Positions 37,080-48,905 are shown, counted from the first letter of the stretch. The stretch is DNA of 64,000 nt from Microbacterium phyllosphaerae (GCF_017876435.1 NZ_JAGIOA010000001.1:2728001-2792000), one strand, 5' to 3'. Program-made: numbers and translations. The notes: generated by a model not told the origin, from the sequence alone.

Positions 37080-38213
37080 GTGCTGGGACTATTTCGACGA
37101 CCGGAGCCCTTTGCCGACGCCGGCGCGTCACCCCGCGATCCCGGTCTCTGGTCACGGGGGCTCGGTCTCGCCGCGACCCGAAGCCTGCAGACGCTCGCGG
37201 TGCTGGCCCTCGTGGCCGTCGCCGTCCTGGGGATCACACAGCTGTCGCTGGTGTTCATCCCGGTGACGATCGCCCTGATCCTCGCGTCGGCGATCCATCC
37301 GCTCGTCTCCTTCATGCGGCGCCGGGGCGTTCCGTCGATCCTCGCGACGTGGATCTCCCTCATCGGCATCCTCGCCATCCTCGGCGGCATCGTCTGGGTG
37401 ATCGTCCTCACGGTCCGTTCGCAGTGGGATGACCTCGTCGACTCCGCCACCGACGGAATCACCCAGGTCACGGCCTGGCTCAACACCCTGCCGTTCGACA
37501 TCGACGCGATCGATCTCGATGACGTGTGGGCGAGTGCCGGAGACTTCCTCACCAGCGCTTCCTTCGGCCGTGGAGCTCTCGCAGGAGTCTCCGCCACCGC
37601 GAGCTTCTTCACGGGCCTCGCCCTGATGATCGTGGTGCTCTTCTTCTTCCTGAAGGACGGACCCCGCATCTGGGAGTTCCTGCTGCGCCCCTTCACCGGC
37701 ACGAACTACGAGCGGGCGCGCCGCATCGGTGACAAGACGGTCGACGTGTTCGGCGGGTACATCCGCGGAACGTCCATCGTCGCCGCGGCGGACGCCATCG
37801 GCATCGGCGTCGGTCTCGCGATCCTGCAGATCCCCTTGGCCCTCCCCCTCGCCGTCATCGTCTTCCTGACGGCGTTCATCCCCCTCGTGGGGGCGACGGC
37901 TGCCGGAATCCTCGCCGCCCTCGTGGCACTGGTCACGCATGGTCCGGTCGCCGCCCTCATCGTCGTCGGAATCGTGGTGCTCGTGAACCAGCTCGAGGGC
38001 AACTTCTTGCAGCCCGTCGTGATGGCGCGGTCGCTCAAACTCCACGCCCTCGTCATCCTGCTCGCGCTGACCACGGGCACGATCCTCGGCGGCATCGTGG
38101 GGGCCGTGCTCTCGGTGCCGATCGCCGCCGTCGCCTGGGGGATCATCACGGTCTGGGACGGTCCGCACACGCCAGCCCGCCCCTTCCGCAAGAAGCGCCC
38201 CGAAGAGGTCTGA
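37080..38213 (+). CDS. AI-2E family transporter (PerM-like permease)
   Basis: A 377-residue membrane protein of the AI-2E/PerM family with about eight spans: two N-terminal (LAVLALVAVAVLGITQLSLV and VTIALILASAIHPLVSF), a large soluble loop (about 115-165) and a C-terminal bundle including GGYIRGTSIVAAADAIGIGV, FIPLVGATAAGI and LVNQLEGNFLQPVVMARSLK. The family includes TqsA (autoinducer-2 export), but most members transport other or unknown compounds, so quorum-sensing is not implied. GTG 37080 is preceded by GCGGGAG at 7 nt; the very long upstream frame crosses the tRNA and is not coding. Confidence 0.9.
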   Translation: MLGLFRRPEPFADAGASPRDPGLWSRGLGLAATRSLQTLAVLALVAVAVLGITQLSLVFIPVTIALILASAIHPLVSFMRRRGVPSILATWISLIGILAILGGIVWVIVLTVRSQWDDLVDSATDGITQVTAWLNTLPFDIDAIDLDDVWASAGDFLTSASFGRGALAGVSATASFFTGLALMIVVLFFFLKDGPRIWEFLLRPFTGTNYERARRIGDKTVDVFGGYIRGTSIVAAADAIGIGVGLAILQIPLALPLAVIVFLTAFIPLVGATAAGILAALVALVTHGPVAALIVVGIVVLVNQLEGNFLQPVVMARSLKLHALVILLALTTGTILGGIVGAVLSVPIAAVAWGIITVWDGPHTPARPFRKKRPEEV

Positions 38214-38234
38214 GGCGCTTCTCCTGAAGCGTTC
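38214..38234 (+). terminator. Weak hairpin between convergent 37080 and 38251 genes
   Basis: CGCTTC/GAAGCG with a TCCT loop just after the AI-2E family stop; no strong T-run, so efficiency is doubtful. Confidence 0.35.
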
Positions 38235-38250
38235 TGACGCCGCCGTCCGA

Positions 38251-40434
38251 CTACTCGACGCCGCAACGTGCGGCGGTGCAGGCCACGATCGTCCCGCTGT
38301 CGGTGGCCTTCGCCTCCGAACCCGCACGTCGCAGACCGACCGCGATGAGCGGACGATCATCGTCGTCGACCGCGAGGGCGAGAGCGTCGGAGAAGCCGCC
38401 GTCGGTCGGCGCGGCAGCCAGCACGGGCGCGCTCGTGCGGGATTCGCACGCCGCGTCACCGCACGAGATCAGGGCGACATTCACCGCGCTGTCGATCGTT
38501 CCGATGAGCGGACGCCCGGTCGAGTCGATCGCCAGAGCGGGCGTGTGCAGCAGGTCGGTGTCAGCGGGGATGTCGGTGACCCCTGCCGTCGAGCACGATG
38601 CGTCCGCACAGGAGAAGAGCCGCAGCGTCGAGTGGTCGACGGCACGGAACAGCACCATGGGCAGCCCGTCGGCACCGATCGCAATCTGCGCTCCGTGTGT
38701 CTGGTCGAGGTCCGTGACAGCCTCGCCGGCGACGTCAGCGTCGAGCACCTCTGTCGTCCAGTCGCCACCGGCAGTGGCGGTCATCACCCGGAGAGGGATG
38801 TCTTCGTCGTCCTCACCCCGATCGGTGAGAGTCACGACGGCCGCACCGCCGTCGTCGGTCGAGACGACGTCGAGTGTCGTGGAGTTGGTGCTCCATGAGG
38901 CCCACTGCACCGTCTGCGTCGTGCGCTCGCTCGCCGTGCAGTCGGCATCCGTGCAGAAGTCGAGGGCGAGGGTCGCCGTGCGAGAGTCCGACGGTCGCAC
39001 TATCGAGGCGATCACCGGGACGTCTCCGCTCGAATCGATCGCCACGGCCATCAGGCTCTGGTTGCTTCGGTCGAAGACCGACGTCGCGGGTCGGAAACTC
39101 GAGTCGAGCGCCCCGAGCACGCGCTCGTCCCCGGGGAATCCCGACCAGGCATCGAATCTCTCGGTGTCGGTCGCGTCTTCTCCCAGCGGCTCAGACCAGG
39201 TCGCCAGCGACTCCGGGGAGCTGTGCGTCACGCGCAGCTCGAAGGTTCCCGATCCGTCGTCGGCACCTTCGATCGGATACCAGGAAGCCGAGAGCACCCC
39301 GCCGTCTGCAGCAGGAGCGATGGCCGTCGGGAGGATCGAAAGCATCTCGTGCTCCGATCCGCAGCCGCTACCGGCGCACACCCTCGCGAAGGAGTCCTCG
39401 CCACCCAGCCGGGACAGCACGACGGTTCCGTCCTGCCACGGCACGATCTGAGACGAGGTCCACACGCGATGCACATCGGCAGCGGCGTACGCCGGAACGT
39501 GCCACGGGTTCACGGCAACGAGCAGAGCAGCCACGACCGCGGGCACGGCGAGCACTGCGACACCGATGAGGGCGCCCCGACGGCGCTCGAGAGGAGCGAC
39601 CTCGACGTCGTCCGTCGCAGCCAGGAGCGGCTCGTCGACGCGGAGGGCGGCGCCACGCACCGCCACGGCGGCCAGAAGCAGCTGAACGAGCGATGCCGGC
39701 ACCAGCGCGAGCACGACGCCGACGAATGGTGTCCACCACCCCGAGGGAAGCAGGCCGGCCAGCCAGCTCACCGCGAGCGTGACAGCACCGGTGAGGACGA
39801 TCGTGACGACGATCGCGAGCCGCGGATTGCCGAGCGGCTCGGCCAACTGACCGAGGAAGATGCGAGGCGATCGCCATCCCCATGCGAGTGCCGAGGGAAG
39901 CGTCTTCCTGCGTGTCACCAGCATCGGCCAGGCGAGCAGCAGCGGAGCGAGGACGATCCCGACGATGAGCAGGACGATGCCCGCCGCGATACCGATGACC
40001 GGCAGGATCGCCGCCAAGGACGTCACGACCAGAACGATCGCCGCGAGGACGAGAGGGACCACCCCGGCGAGCGTCACGCTTGCCGGGCGCCGCAACGCCC
40101 CACGCCATGCCTCGCGGACGGTCATCGGCCGCCCATCGGATGCCGCGATGATGGCGAGCGTCGCGGCGGTGATGCCGAAACCGTGGGCGACCGCCACCGC
40201 GAGGGCCAGGATCGCGACACCGATCGTGACACCGGGGCCTGCTCGGAGCGGGACCACCTCGCTGTTGACGATCGCCAGATCGCCGGAGAGCACCGTCATC
40301 AGGACCGACGCGGCGACGATCCAGACGATCACGAGTGGTGTCGCGTAGGCGATCGTCGGCTCGGGCCTCCCGAACGCGAGAGCGATGGCCCTCGGCGGTC
40401 CGTACATCTTTCGAGCCGTCACCGAAGCGTGCAC
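38251..40434 (-). CDS. Large membrane protein with repeated C-x4-C propeller-like extracytoplasmic domain
   Basis: A 727-residue protein not assignable to a known function. Residues 1-310 hold about seven membrane segments (for example TPLVIVWIVAASVLMTVLSG and LIGVAVLAVPAVVAALLVAV). After the last span comes a ~400-residue exported domain with five C-x4-C pairs at 353/358, 494/499, 609/614, 658/663 and 719/724. Several are preceded by a repeated blade pattern, AxAID-SxGRPLIx (as in LAIDSTGRPLIGTIDS and LAVDDDDRPLIAVGLR). This looks like a beta-propeller stapled by disulfides. GTG 40434 is the start; ATG 40407 is the alternative. Confidence 0.7.
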   Translation of the reverse strand: MHASVTARKMYGPPRAIALAFGRPEPTIAYATPLVIVWIVAASVLMTVLSGDLAIVNSEVVPLRAGPGVTIGVAILALAVAVAHGFGITAATLAIIAASDGRPMTVREAWRGALRRPASVTLAGVVPLVLAAIVLVVTSLAAILPVIGIAAGIVLLIVGIVLAPLLLAWPMLVTRRKTLPSALAWGWRSPRIFLGQLAEPLGNPRLAIVVTIVLTGAVTLAVSWLAGLLPSGWWTPFVGVVLALVPASLVQLLLAAVAVRGAALRVDEPLLAATDDVEVAPLERRRGALIGVAVLAVPAVVAALLVAVNPWHVPAYAAADVHRVWTSSQIVPWQDGTVVLSRLGGEDSFARVCAGSGCGSEHEMLSILPTAIAPAADGGVLSASWYPIEGADDGSGTFELRVTHSSPESLATWSEPLGEDATDTERFDAWSGFPGDERVLGALDSSFRPATSVFDRSNQSLMAVAIDSSGDVPVIASIVRPSDSRTATLALDFCTDADCTASERTTQTVQWASWSTNSTTLDVVSTDDGGAAVVTLTDRGEDDEDIPLRVMTATAGGDWTTEVLDADVAGEAVTDLDQTHGAQIAIGADGLPMVLFRAVDHSTLRLFSCADASCSTAGVTDIPADTDLLHTPALAIDSTGRPLIGTIDSAVNVALISCGDAACESRTSAPVLAAAPTDGGFSDALALAVDDDDRPLIAVGLRRAGSEAKATDSGTIVACTAARCGVE

Positions 40435-40769
40435 ATCTCCCCCGTTCGTCCGCGCCGGTCACCCGATCGGCACGCCATCGAAACCCTACCGAGTGCGCAC
40501 GCGCGCTGCGATGGAGAGAAGTCCCCACACGAGGGGTTCGCGCGGCAGCGCGCTGACGAGCGCCGCGACGAGTCATCCAGATTTGGGGTGGTGGCCGAGT
40601 CCAGGAGGCCCGCCGTCGCACGCGGCTTCGCTGCATCGTCGTTCGAACGCGTGCGCATCGCTGACGCCGATCCTCACCGCTACTCTGCCGAGGTGCAGCG
40701 GTCAACCCACTCCCGGCCGGCGGACAGCACCAATAATCTGCCGCCACGATGACACGAGAGGAGTCCATC
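40435..40769. other. Intergenic region between divergent genes
   Basis: A 335-nt gap. TAGGGT near 40488 (minus) may start transcription of the propeller protein; TAATCT (40734-40739, plus) precedes the small acidic gene. TACTCT ends 6 nt before GTG 40692, which opens a 19-codon frame ending in an ATGA overlap at 40749. None of these is strong, and no RNA gene is recognised. Confidence 0.35.
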
Positions 40770-40949
40770 ATGTCCACACCGACCCCACCGCTGATCCCTC
40801 TGCCTGACGACGGTGATCCCACAGGCGTTCCCGAGCGCGAGGTCGACGGCGAATCCGTCCTCGACACGGACGTCGACGCCGATCAGATCGACGGGGCGGA
40901 GGCCGACCGTCTGGCTGCGGAACGCCCCGCAGAAGACGACGCCGTCTGA
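40770..40949 (+). CDS. Small acidic protein, 59 residues
   Basis: A 59-residue, very acidic Asp/Glu-rich protein (PLPDDGDPTGVPEREVDGES then VLDTDVDADQIDGAEAD). The start is ATG 40770 because GAGAGGAG lies 7 nt upstream; a longer frame from ATG 40749 includes that ribosome-binding site. It has no membrane segment and is predicted disordered from composition. Small proteins with the -REVDGESVLDTDVDADQ- pattern recur in related actinobacteria, to my knowledge without assigned function. Confidence 0.65.
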   Translation: MSTPTPPLIPLPDDGDPTGVPEREVDGESVLDTDVDADQIDGAEADRLAAERPAEDDAV

Positions 40950-40997
40950 CCGTTCGTGCGGCGGAGTCCACGACAGCGGCTCCGCCGCACGATCGGC

Positions 40998-41279
40998 TCA
41001 GTTCGCGAGCAACGGAGGACGCGAGGGGATGACGATGGGCCTCGTCGCCCTGCTCGGATCCTTGGCCTGTGCGACTGCCGCAAGCACCTCCGACGCCGTC
41101 TGGTAGCGCGTCTCGAGCTGGAGGTCACGAAGCCACACGACCTCGACCCCGCCGTCCGCGTCGTAGACGCAGGCCACGACATGCCGTGGATCATCGGCGT
41201 CGTACCGCTGGTCGTTGATCACCCAATCCGAGGCAGTGATCGGTCGCAGTACGTAACCAGGCTCTGGATCTCCAGACAT
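40998..41279 (-). CDS. Conserved hypothetical protein, 93 residues
   Basis: A 93-residue soluble protein with a beta-rich core (YVLRPITASDWVINDQRYDA, HVVACVYDADGGVEVVWLRD). GGAGGG lies 7 nt before ATG 41279. It is convergent with the small acidic gene and co-directional with the SDR gene upstream. No family is recognised. Confidence 0.65.
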   Translation of the reverse strand: MSGDPEPGYVLRPITASDWVINDQRYDADDPRHVVACVYDADGGVEVVWLRDLQLETRYQTASEVLAAVAQAKDPSRATRPIVIPSRPPLLAN

Positions 41280-41380
41280 TCAACAGCCCTCCAAGACTTC
41301 TCTCCCCAGCAGATCATCCATCGCGGACGCTCTGGCGGATACCCCCTTGACAGGGTCGGAAGGCGGAGTCGGCCTGGGGG

Positions 41381-42073
41381 TCAGCCGGTCGGGCGGATCG
41401 TCAGGTCGGTGAGAGCGGCATCATCGGGCAGATCCAGCGCGGTCAGGATGGTGGTCACGACCGAATCCGGCGAGATGAAGCGCGCAGGGTCGTACTCCCG
41501 CCCTTCCTGCTGATGCACGCGCTCCTGCATGGGAGTCGCCGTGCGCCCCGGATAGATCGAGGTGACCCGCACGCCGTGCTCGGCCTCCTCGGCGCGCAGC
41601 GAGTCCGCGAGCGCCTTGAGACCGTGCTTGGATGCCGCGTAGGCCGACCAGCCCGCGTGCGCGTGCAGACCGGCACCCGAGTTCACGAACACCACCCGGC
41701 CCCGCGAGACACGCAGCACGGGCAGCAGCAGCCGAGTGAGTTCGGCAGGACCCACGAGGTTCACCGCGAGCTGGCGTTCCCACAGGTTGGCCGGCAGGTC
41801 GGCCACCGAGCCGAGATCGACGACGCCCGCAGCGTGCACGAGTGAATCGATGCGCTCGGGAAGTGCCGTCTGCTTGGACAGCGCCCACGAGAGACGTCCC
41901 GGCTGGGCGAGGTCGCCGACGATCGCCGACGAACCGGGCAGCGAGGCCGTGATCTCCTTGGCCCGGCCCGCATCGCGCGCGAGGACCACGACCTGATCAC
42001 CCCGGTCGAGCAGGCGACGCGCGAGTACCGCGCCGATGCCGGATCCGGCACCGGTGATCAGGTGGACACTCAT
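41381..42073 (-). CDS. SDR family oxidoreductase
   Basis: A 230-residue classical short-chain dehydrogenase. Cofactor motif LITGAGSGIGAVLARRLLD, then HAAGV (the NAG-like motif), catalytic Ser in FVNSGAGLHAH and YxxxK as YAASKHGLKALADSL. It is NAD(P)-dependent and cytoplasmic. One base separates its start from the rsfS stop, so it is probably translated from the nadD-rsfS transcript. The substrate is unknown; the linkage to rsfS is common in Microbacteriaceae in my recollection and does not reveal it. Confidence 0.9.
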   Translation of the reverse strand: MSVHLITGAGSGIGAVLARRLLDRGDQVVVLARDAGRAKEITASLPGSSAIVGDLAQPGRLSWALSKQTALPERIDSLVHAAGVVDLGSVADLPANLWERQLAVNLVGPAELTRLLLPVLRVSRGRVVFVNSGAGLHAHAGWSAYAASKHGLKALADSLRAEEAEHGVRVTSIYPGRTATPMQERVHQQEGREYDPARFISPDSVVTTILTALDLPDDAALTDLTIRPTG

Positions 42074-42074
42074 G

Positions 42075-42455
42075 TCAGCCGCGGTCTGCGGCGGAGTCGG
42101 CGAGCTCGAACGGGACCACGGGGCAGTCCTTCCACAGGCGCTCGAGTCCGTAGTAGACCCGCTCCTCCTGGTGGAAGACGTGCACGATCAGGTCGCCGAA
42201 GTCGAGGAGCACCCAGCGGGCCTCCGCGCGTCCCTCGCGGCGCACACGCTTGTGCCCGGCTTCGATCAGCTTGTCTTCGATCTCATCGGCGATGGCGGCG
42301 ACGTTGCGCTCGCTGTTTCCGGTGATGAGGAGGAAGATGTCGACGAGCGGCAGGGGCTCCGACACGTTCAGCGCGACGAGATCCTCACCGCCCTTCGAGA
42401 CGGCTGCGTCTGCTGCGAGCTGCAGCATCTCTACGGCGTTTTCAGGTGACTGCAT
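42075..42455 (-). CDS. rsfS: Ribosome silencing factor RsfS
   Basis: A 126-residue RsfS (YbeB/Iojap). Family marks are EDLVALNVSEPLPLVDIFLL, TGNSERNVAAIADEIED and WVLLDFGDLIVHVFHQEERV plus YYGLERLWKDCP. It binds L14 and keeps 50S subunits from joining 30S when nutrients are low. It lies downstream of nadD, as in most bacteria, but a 434-codon gene for an acidic membrane protein is inserted between them, with a 5-nt gap. Confidence 0.96.
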   Translation of the reverse strand: MQSPENAVEMLQLAADAAVSKGGEDLVALNVSEPLPLVDIFLLITGNSERNVAAIADEIEDKLIEAGHKRVRREGRAEARWVLLDFGDLIVHVFHQEERVYYGLERLWKDCPVVPFELADSAADRG

Positions 42456-42460
42456 CAGAT

Positions 42461-43765
42461 TCAGAACACATTTCCGGTGAAGGCCACGATCAGGGCGACG
42501 CCCAGTGCGAGCGCAAGACCACCCGCCACGATCGCGAGGATGAGCATGAGCTTGTTGCCCTTTTCGGGGGCGGGCGGGCGGATGACCTCGCCCGCGGGCT
42601 TGATGGTGCTGACGGCCGAGCTGGCGGCGATCGGGGTCGGCGACGATGCCGCAGGCAGCTCGCCGTCGATGAGCACGGCGTCGACGTCCTTGCCGTCGGT
42701 CGTACCGTGGGCGTGGCCCTGTGAACCGAGCCCCTTGGGCAGCTCGTACGAGCCGGTCACGAGGATCTCACCCGTCGAAGCGACGGGGCCCGACAGCGAC
42801 CCGTCTCCGGGAGACGGATTGAAGATCAGGGTGCTCGGAGCGAGGTGCTGCGAACCGGTCGAATCCCCGACCGTCAGCAACTCGTCGAACGACGGAGTGA
42901 AGGGCTTCGTCGCGTCGGCCGCATCGCTGAGCAGCCCCTGTCCGAACGCGGGGTTCACCGTGGGGTTCGTCTCCGCAGAGAGGTCGTCGTCGTCGGAGGC
43001 ATCGACGTCGGCGAGGACATCGTCGGGGTCGATCTCGTCGCGGTCTTCGACAGCGTCGACTTCGATGCCGAGCTCCGCGACCGAGGCCGCAGGGTCCTCA
43101 TCGGAGTCCGCATCGACCGCGGGCTCGGACTCGGCGGGACCCTCGGATGCAGGAACGCCATCGTCGTCGAGAGGAGCAGATGCGAGGGGAATGTCGCCCG
43201 TGGTCTCGACACCCGTCGCGGCGCTCACCGGAGCGTGCGCGATCTCGTCGTCGACATCATCATCGGCATCGTCGGACGGGACGGGCGGCGTGAAGGAGGG
43301 AATCGCAGTGACGAGCGCGGGAGTGTCCAGCACCGGGTCTGCGGAAGCGGCGGCTTCGACGGGCGCGTCGTCGGACGGAGCACCCTCACCCGTCTTCTCA
43401 GCGAACGGAGCGTCTTCGTCCGCTGAGCTGTCGTCGTGCTCTCCGCCATCGATCGCGACGGATCCTGTCTTGGCGAGTTCGCGCTCACGGACCTGTCGGC
43501 GAGTGAGGGGTACGGCACCGGACTCGTCTTCCGGCTCCGCCTCAGAGGACGGGGCAGCCGGTGCGGGTGCGGACTCGACCTGCTCGGCCTCCTCGACCGT
43601 ACTCGCCTCGTCGACCGCACTCGGCAGCGGGGGCGCGGGCGGTGCCGCGACGGCGGCAGCAGCCGCCTCCTCCGGGGTGATGACCGGCGTGGAACCGGTC
43701 AGCCGGATCTCACGCAGCTGCTTTCGCGTCAGCGGACCCTGATCCTGCCGATCCGATGTACTCAT
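42461..43765 (-). CDS. Acidic low-complexity protein with C-terminal membrane anchor
   Basis: A 434-residue protein, mostly Ala/Asp/Glu/Pro/Ser low-complexity, with one membrane span at the C-terminus ([20 protein letters not shown]). Two short motifs recur, [14 protein letters not shown] near the start and [20 protein letters not shown] near residue 83; such R-x-x-R-E motifs occur in other actinobacterial envelope proteins. A more ordered segment (about 265-360) includes [20 protein letters not shown]. The long cytoplasmic part is predicted disordered. The gene overlaps nadD by four bases (ATGA) and precedes rsfS by 5 nt. Function unknown. Confidence 0.75.
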   Translation of the reverse strand: MSTSDRQDQGPLTRKQLREIRLTGSTPVITPEEAAAAAVAAPPAPPLPSAVDEASTVEEAEQVESAPAPAAPSSEAEPEDESGAVPLTRRQVRERELAKTGSVAIDGGEHDDSSADEDAPFAEKTGEGAPSDDAPVEAAASADPVLDTPALVTAIPSFTPPVPSDDADDDVDDEIAHAPVSAATGVETTGDIPLASAPLDDDGVPASEGPAESEPAVDADSDEDPAASVAELGIEVDAVEDRDEIDPDDVLADVDASDDDDLSAETNPTVNPAFGQGLLSDAADATKPFTPSFDELLTVGDSTGSQHLAPSTLIFNPSPGDGSLSGPVASTGEILVTGSYELPKGLGSQGHAHGTTDGKDVDAVLIDGELPAASSPTPIAASSAVSTIKPAGEVIRPPAPEKGNKLMLILAIVAGGLALALGVALIVAFTGNVF

Positions 43766-44364
43766 GCCTTGCTCCGATACAGATGATGCTTCGCGATGTA
43801 TTGAACGACTCCGTCGGGGACGAGGTACCAGACCGGCTCATCGTCACGGACACGCACACGGCAGGCCGTCGACGAGATGGACAGCGCCGGCACCTCCAGC
43901 TGGCTGACGTTGTCGCTCGGGAGGCCGTCGGTGCTCAGAACGTGTCCTGGGCGCGAGACCGCGACGAAGTGGGCCAACTCCCACAGTTCATCATGGTCCC
44001 TCCAACTGAGAATTTGCGCTACGGCGTCGGCTCCGGTGATGAAGAAGAGCTCGGCATCCGGACGCTTCTCCTTCAGATCACGAAGCGTGTCGATCGTGTA
44101 CGTCGGGCCTTCGCGGTCGATGTCGACCCTGCTGACGGTGAACTGGGGGTTGGACGCGGTCGCGATCACGGTCATGAGATACCGGTGTTCGCTGGGCGTG
44201 ACCTCGGGCTTCTGCCACGGACGTCCGGTGGGGACGAAGACGACCTCGTCGAGGTCGAAGGAGTGAGCGACCTCGCTGGCGGCGACCAGGTGCCCATGGT
44301 GGATGGGGTCGAAGGTGCCGCCCATCACACCGATGCGCGGGGGACGCGAGGTCGTGTCGTCCAT
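43762..44364 (-). CDS. nadD: Nicotinate-nucleotide adenylyltransferase
   Basis: A 200-residue nucleotidyltransferase. The (H/T)xGH-type motif is [16 protein letters not shown], and the C-terminal ISST motif is [16 protein letters not shown]. It makes nicotinate adenine dinucleotide from NaMN and ATP in NAD synthesis. Length is normal. It lies in the proBA-nadD-rsfS cluster; its stop overlaps the next ATG. Confidence 0.96.
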   Translation of the reverse strand: MDDTTSRPPRIGVMGGTFDPIHHGHLVAASEVAHSFDLDEVVFVPTGRPWQKPEVTPSEHRYLMTVIATASNPQFTVSRVDIDREGPTYTIDTLRDLKEKRPDAELFFITGADAVAQILSWRDHDELWELAHFVAVSRPGHVLSTDGLPSDNVSQLEVPALSISSTACRVRVRDDEPVWYLVPDGVVQYIAKHHLYRSKA

Positions 44365-44370
44365 AGGGGC

Positions 44371-44595
44371 CTAGTGGCCGTGCCCTGCCTCGTGGCCGTC
44401 CTTGCCGTGCTTCGCCGCCCAGGCATCGGCCTTGGCGGAGTGGCGGTTGGCGACGTTCTTGTACGACAGCGTGACCAGGCCGAGGAATGCGAACACGATG
44501 ATCGCGATCACGCCGAAGATCAGCGTCTCGAGCTGGACATTGCCGTGATGCTCGGTTTCGGCAGCGGCCATCGCGATCTGTGCGACGAGGTTCAT
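44371..44595 (-). CDS. Small conserved membrane protein, 74 residues
   Basis: A 74-residue protein with one membrane span (LETLIFGVIAIIVFAFLGLV) and a His/Lys/Ala-rich C-terminal tail (GKDGHEAGHGH) that could bind metal. GGAG lies before ATG 44595. TAGACT (44652-44657, minus) gives a possible promoter about 55 nt upstream. It lies between proA and nadD, as in related actinobacteria. Confidence 0.7.
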   Translation of the reverse strand: MNLVAQIAMAAAETEHHGNVQLETLIFGVIAIIVFAFLGLVTLSYKNVANRHSAKADAWAAKHGKDGHEAGHGH

Positions 44596-44661
44596 CCTGA
44601 CTCCGTTTCGTGGCTGGCGGGCATGACTCGCAGGGAGCCACAGCGCCCCCTAGTCTAGCCC

Positions 44662-45915
44662 TCAGCCGCGGGTCTGCCCCGACCCACGCGCCAGCCATTT
44701 CGTGCTGGTCAGCTCGGAAAGCCCCATGGGCCCTCGCGCATGCAGCTTCTGGGTCGAGATGCCGACCTCGGCACCGAAGCCGAACTCACCGCCGTCGGTG
44801 AAGCGTGTCGAGGTGTTCACCATCACCACCGCCGAGTCGACCTCGGCGAGGAATCGCTCCGCATTGCGAGTATCCGTGGTCACGATCGACTCGGTGTGCC
44901 CCGTGCTGTAGCGACGAATGTGACCGATCGCGTCGTCGAGCGTGTCGACGACCTTCATCGCGATGTCGAGGCTCAGGTACTCCGTCGCCCAGTCCTCCTC
45001 GGTCGCGGGGATCACGTTCGAGACGAGACCGGCGACCATGTCGTCGCCGTGGATCGCCACACCCTCGCTCTGCAGCGCGCTCGCGACCAGCGGCACGAGC
45101 CTCGGAGCGGCCTGGCGCAGCACCAGGACCGTCTCGACCGCATTGCAGACGCTGGGTCGCTGCACCTTCGCGTTCACGACGATGTCGCGCGCCCAGTCCT
45201 CGGGTGCGCTCTCATCGAGCACGATGTGCACGTTGCCCGCGCCGGTCTCGATCACGGGGACCGTCGATTCCGTGACCACGGTCTCGATGAGCCCTGCGCT
45301 GCCCCGAGGGACGAGGACGTCGATGAAGCCACGGCCCTGCATGAGCGCCTTGGCGCCGTCTCGCCCGAAGTCGTCCACGGTCTGCACGGCCTCGGGTGTG
45401 ACCCCTGCGCTCTCGAGGGCGTCGCGCATGACCTGCACGAGCACCGTGTTGGAGTCGCGTGCCGCGCTGCCGCCGCGAAGAACGACCGCGTTGCCCGAAC
45501 GCAGCGCGAGCGCGGCGATGTCGACGGTGACATTCGGACGCGCCTCGTAGATCGCCCCGACCACTCCGAACGGCACCCTGACCTGCTCGAGGGAGACGCC
45601 GTTCGGCATCCGGTGTCCGCCGACGACGCGTCCGACCGGGTCCGGCAACCCAGCGACGTCACGGACCGCCGAGGCGAGTGCCGAGACGCGCTTCTCGTCG
45701 AGACGAAGCCGATCGATCAGCGACTCACCGATGCCGTCGGCCTGCCCGCGGGCGATGTCGAGACCGTTGGCCTCGATGATCCTGCCCGCGTTCTGCTCCA
45801 GGGCGGAGGCGATCGCCTCGAGGACGCGGGCCTTGTCGTCGCTGGTCAGGGCGGCGGTGGCGCGGGACGCCTCTTTAGCGCGCTCCAGGCGCACCTGCGG
45901 GGTCTGGTCGGTCAT
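44662..45915 (-). CDS. proA: Gamma-glutamyl phosphate reductase
   Basis: A 417-residue NADPH-dependent reductase of the aldehyde dehydrogenase superfamily, the second step of proline synthesis. Catalytic Cys lies in VQRPSVCNAVETVLV, cofactor contacts in VVLRGGSAARDSN and PRGSAGLIE, and C-terminal EFGFGAEVGISTQKLHARGP. TAGACT ends 6 nt before ATG 45915; its TAG is the proB stop codon. So proA can be made alone from a leaderless mRNA, besides read-through from proB (9-nt gap). Confidence 0.97.
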   Translation of the reverse strand: MTDQTPQVRLERAKEASRATAALTSDDKARVLEAIASALEQNAGRIIEANGLDIARGQADGIGESLIDRLRLDEKRVSALASAVRDVAGLPDPVGRVVGGHRMPNGVSLEQVRVPFGVVGAIYEARPNVTVDIAALALRSGNAVVLRGGSAARDSNTVLVQVMRDALESAGVTPEAVQTVDDFGRDGAKALMQGRGFIDVLVPRGSAGLIETVVTESTVPVIETGAGNVHIVLDESAPEDWARDIVVNAKVQRPSVCNAVETVLVLRQAAPRLVPLVASALQSEGVAIHGDDMVAGLVSNVIPATEEDWATEYLSLDIAMKVVDTLDDAIGHIRRYSTGHTESIVTTDTRNAERFLAEVDSAVVMVNTSTRFTDGGEFGFGAEVGISTQKLHARGPMGLSELTSTKWLARGSGQTRG

Positions 45916-45924
45916 CCGCCCAGT

Positions 45925-48302
<2,378 letters not shown>

Positions 48303-48319
48303 CTACTGTCGTGCTGTGA

Positions 48320-48577
48320 TCACTCAGCAGCGGCGACGATGTTGACGACCTTGCGGCCGCCCTTCGCGCCGAACTGGACCGCGCCTGCGGCCAGAGCGAA
48401 CAGCGTGTCGTCTCCGCCACGGCCGACGTTCACACCGGGGTGGAAGTGCGTGCCACGCTGGCGGACGATGATCTCGCCGGCGAGAACCTGCTGTCCACCG
48501 AAGCGCTTGACGCCAAGTCGCTGAGCGTTGGAGTCACGACCGTTACGGGTGGAGCTTGCGCCCTTTTTATGTGCCAT
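48320..48577 (-). CDS. rpmA: 50S ribosomal protein L27
   Basis: An 85-residue L27 ([20 protein letters not shown], then [17 protein letters not shown]). It sits near the peptidyl-transferase centre. It starts directly with the mature-type AHKKG and has no N-terminal cleavable extension. Part of the rplU-rpmA-obg order, 19 nt after rplU. Confidence 0.98.
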   Translation of the reverse strand: MAHKKGASSTRNGRDSNAQRLGVKRFGGQQVLAGEIIVRQRGTHFHPGVNVGRGGDDTLFALAAGAVQFGAKGGRKVVNIVAAAE

Positions 48578-48596
48578 GTCCTGGTCTCCTCGGTCT

Positions 48597-48905
48597 TTAC
48601 TTGATGCCGGTGATCTTGACGCGCGTGAGCTCCTGACGGTGGCCCTGGCGCTTCTTGTAGCCGGTCTTGTTCTTGTACTTCTGGATGATGATCTTCGGGC
48701 CGCGGAGGTTGCCGATGACCTCTGCCGTGACCTTGACCTTCGCCAGCGAATCAGCGTCGGTGGTCACCGTGGCGCCGTCGACGAGCAGCACTGCGGCCAG
48801 CTCGATCTTCTCGCCCTGGGCAGCCTTGACACGGTCGAGCTGAACGATCGTGCCGACCTCGACCTTCTCCTGCCGCCCACCGGCGCGCACTACTGCGTAA
48901 ACCAC
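48597..48905 (-). CDS. rplU: 50S ribosomal protein L21
   Basis: A 102-residue L21 ([20 protein letters not shown], ending in the typical [20 protein letters not shown]). It binds 23S rRNA in the large subunit. GTG or ATG choice: ATG-type start codon at 48905 gives the family N-terminus. A leader of about 145 nt with hairpins precedes it, from a TTGCCT-N17-TAAAGT promoter. Confidence 0.98.
   Translation of the reverse strand: MVYAVVRAGGRQEKVEVGTIVQLDRVKAAQGEKIELAAVLLVDGATVTTDADSLAKVKVTAEVIGNLRGPKIIIQKYKNKTGYKKRQGHRQELTRVKITGIK

Noticed and set aside
40575..40660. tRNA-like sequence (GGTGGCCGAG then GTTCGAAC)
   Set aside because: No acceptor stem closes and no anticodon arm forms; resemblance is limited to two short boxes.
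40692..40751. 19-codon leaderless ORF before the small acidic gene
   Set aside because: Frame is short, and the downstream gene already has a strong ribosome-binding site and its own -10; evidence is too thin.
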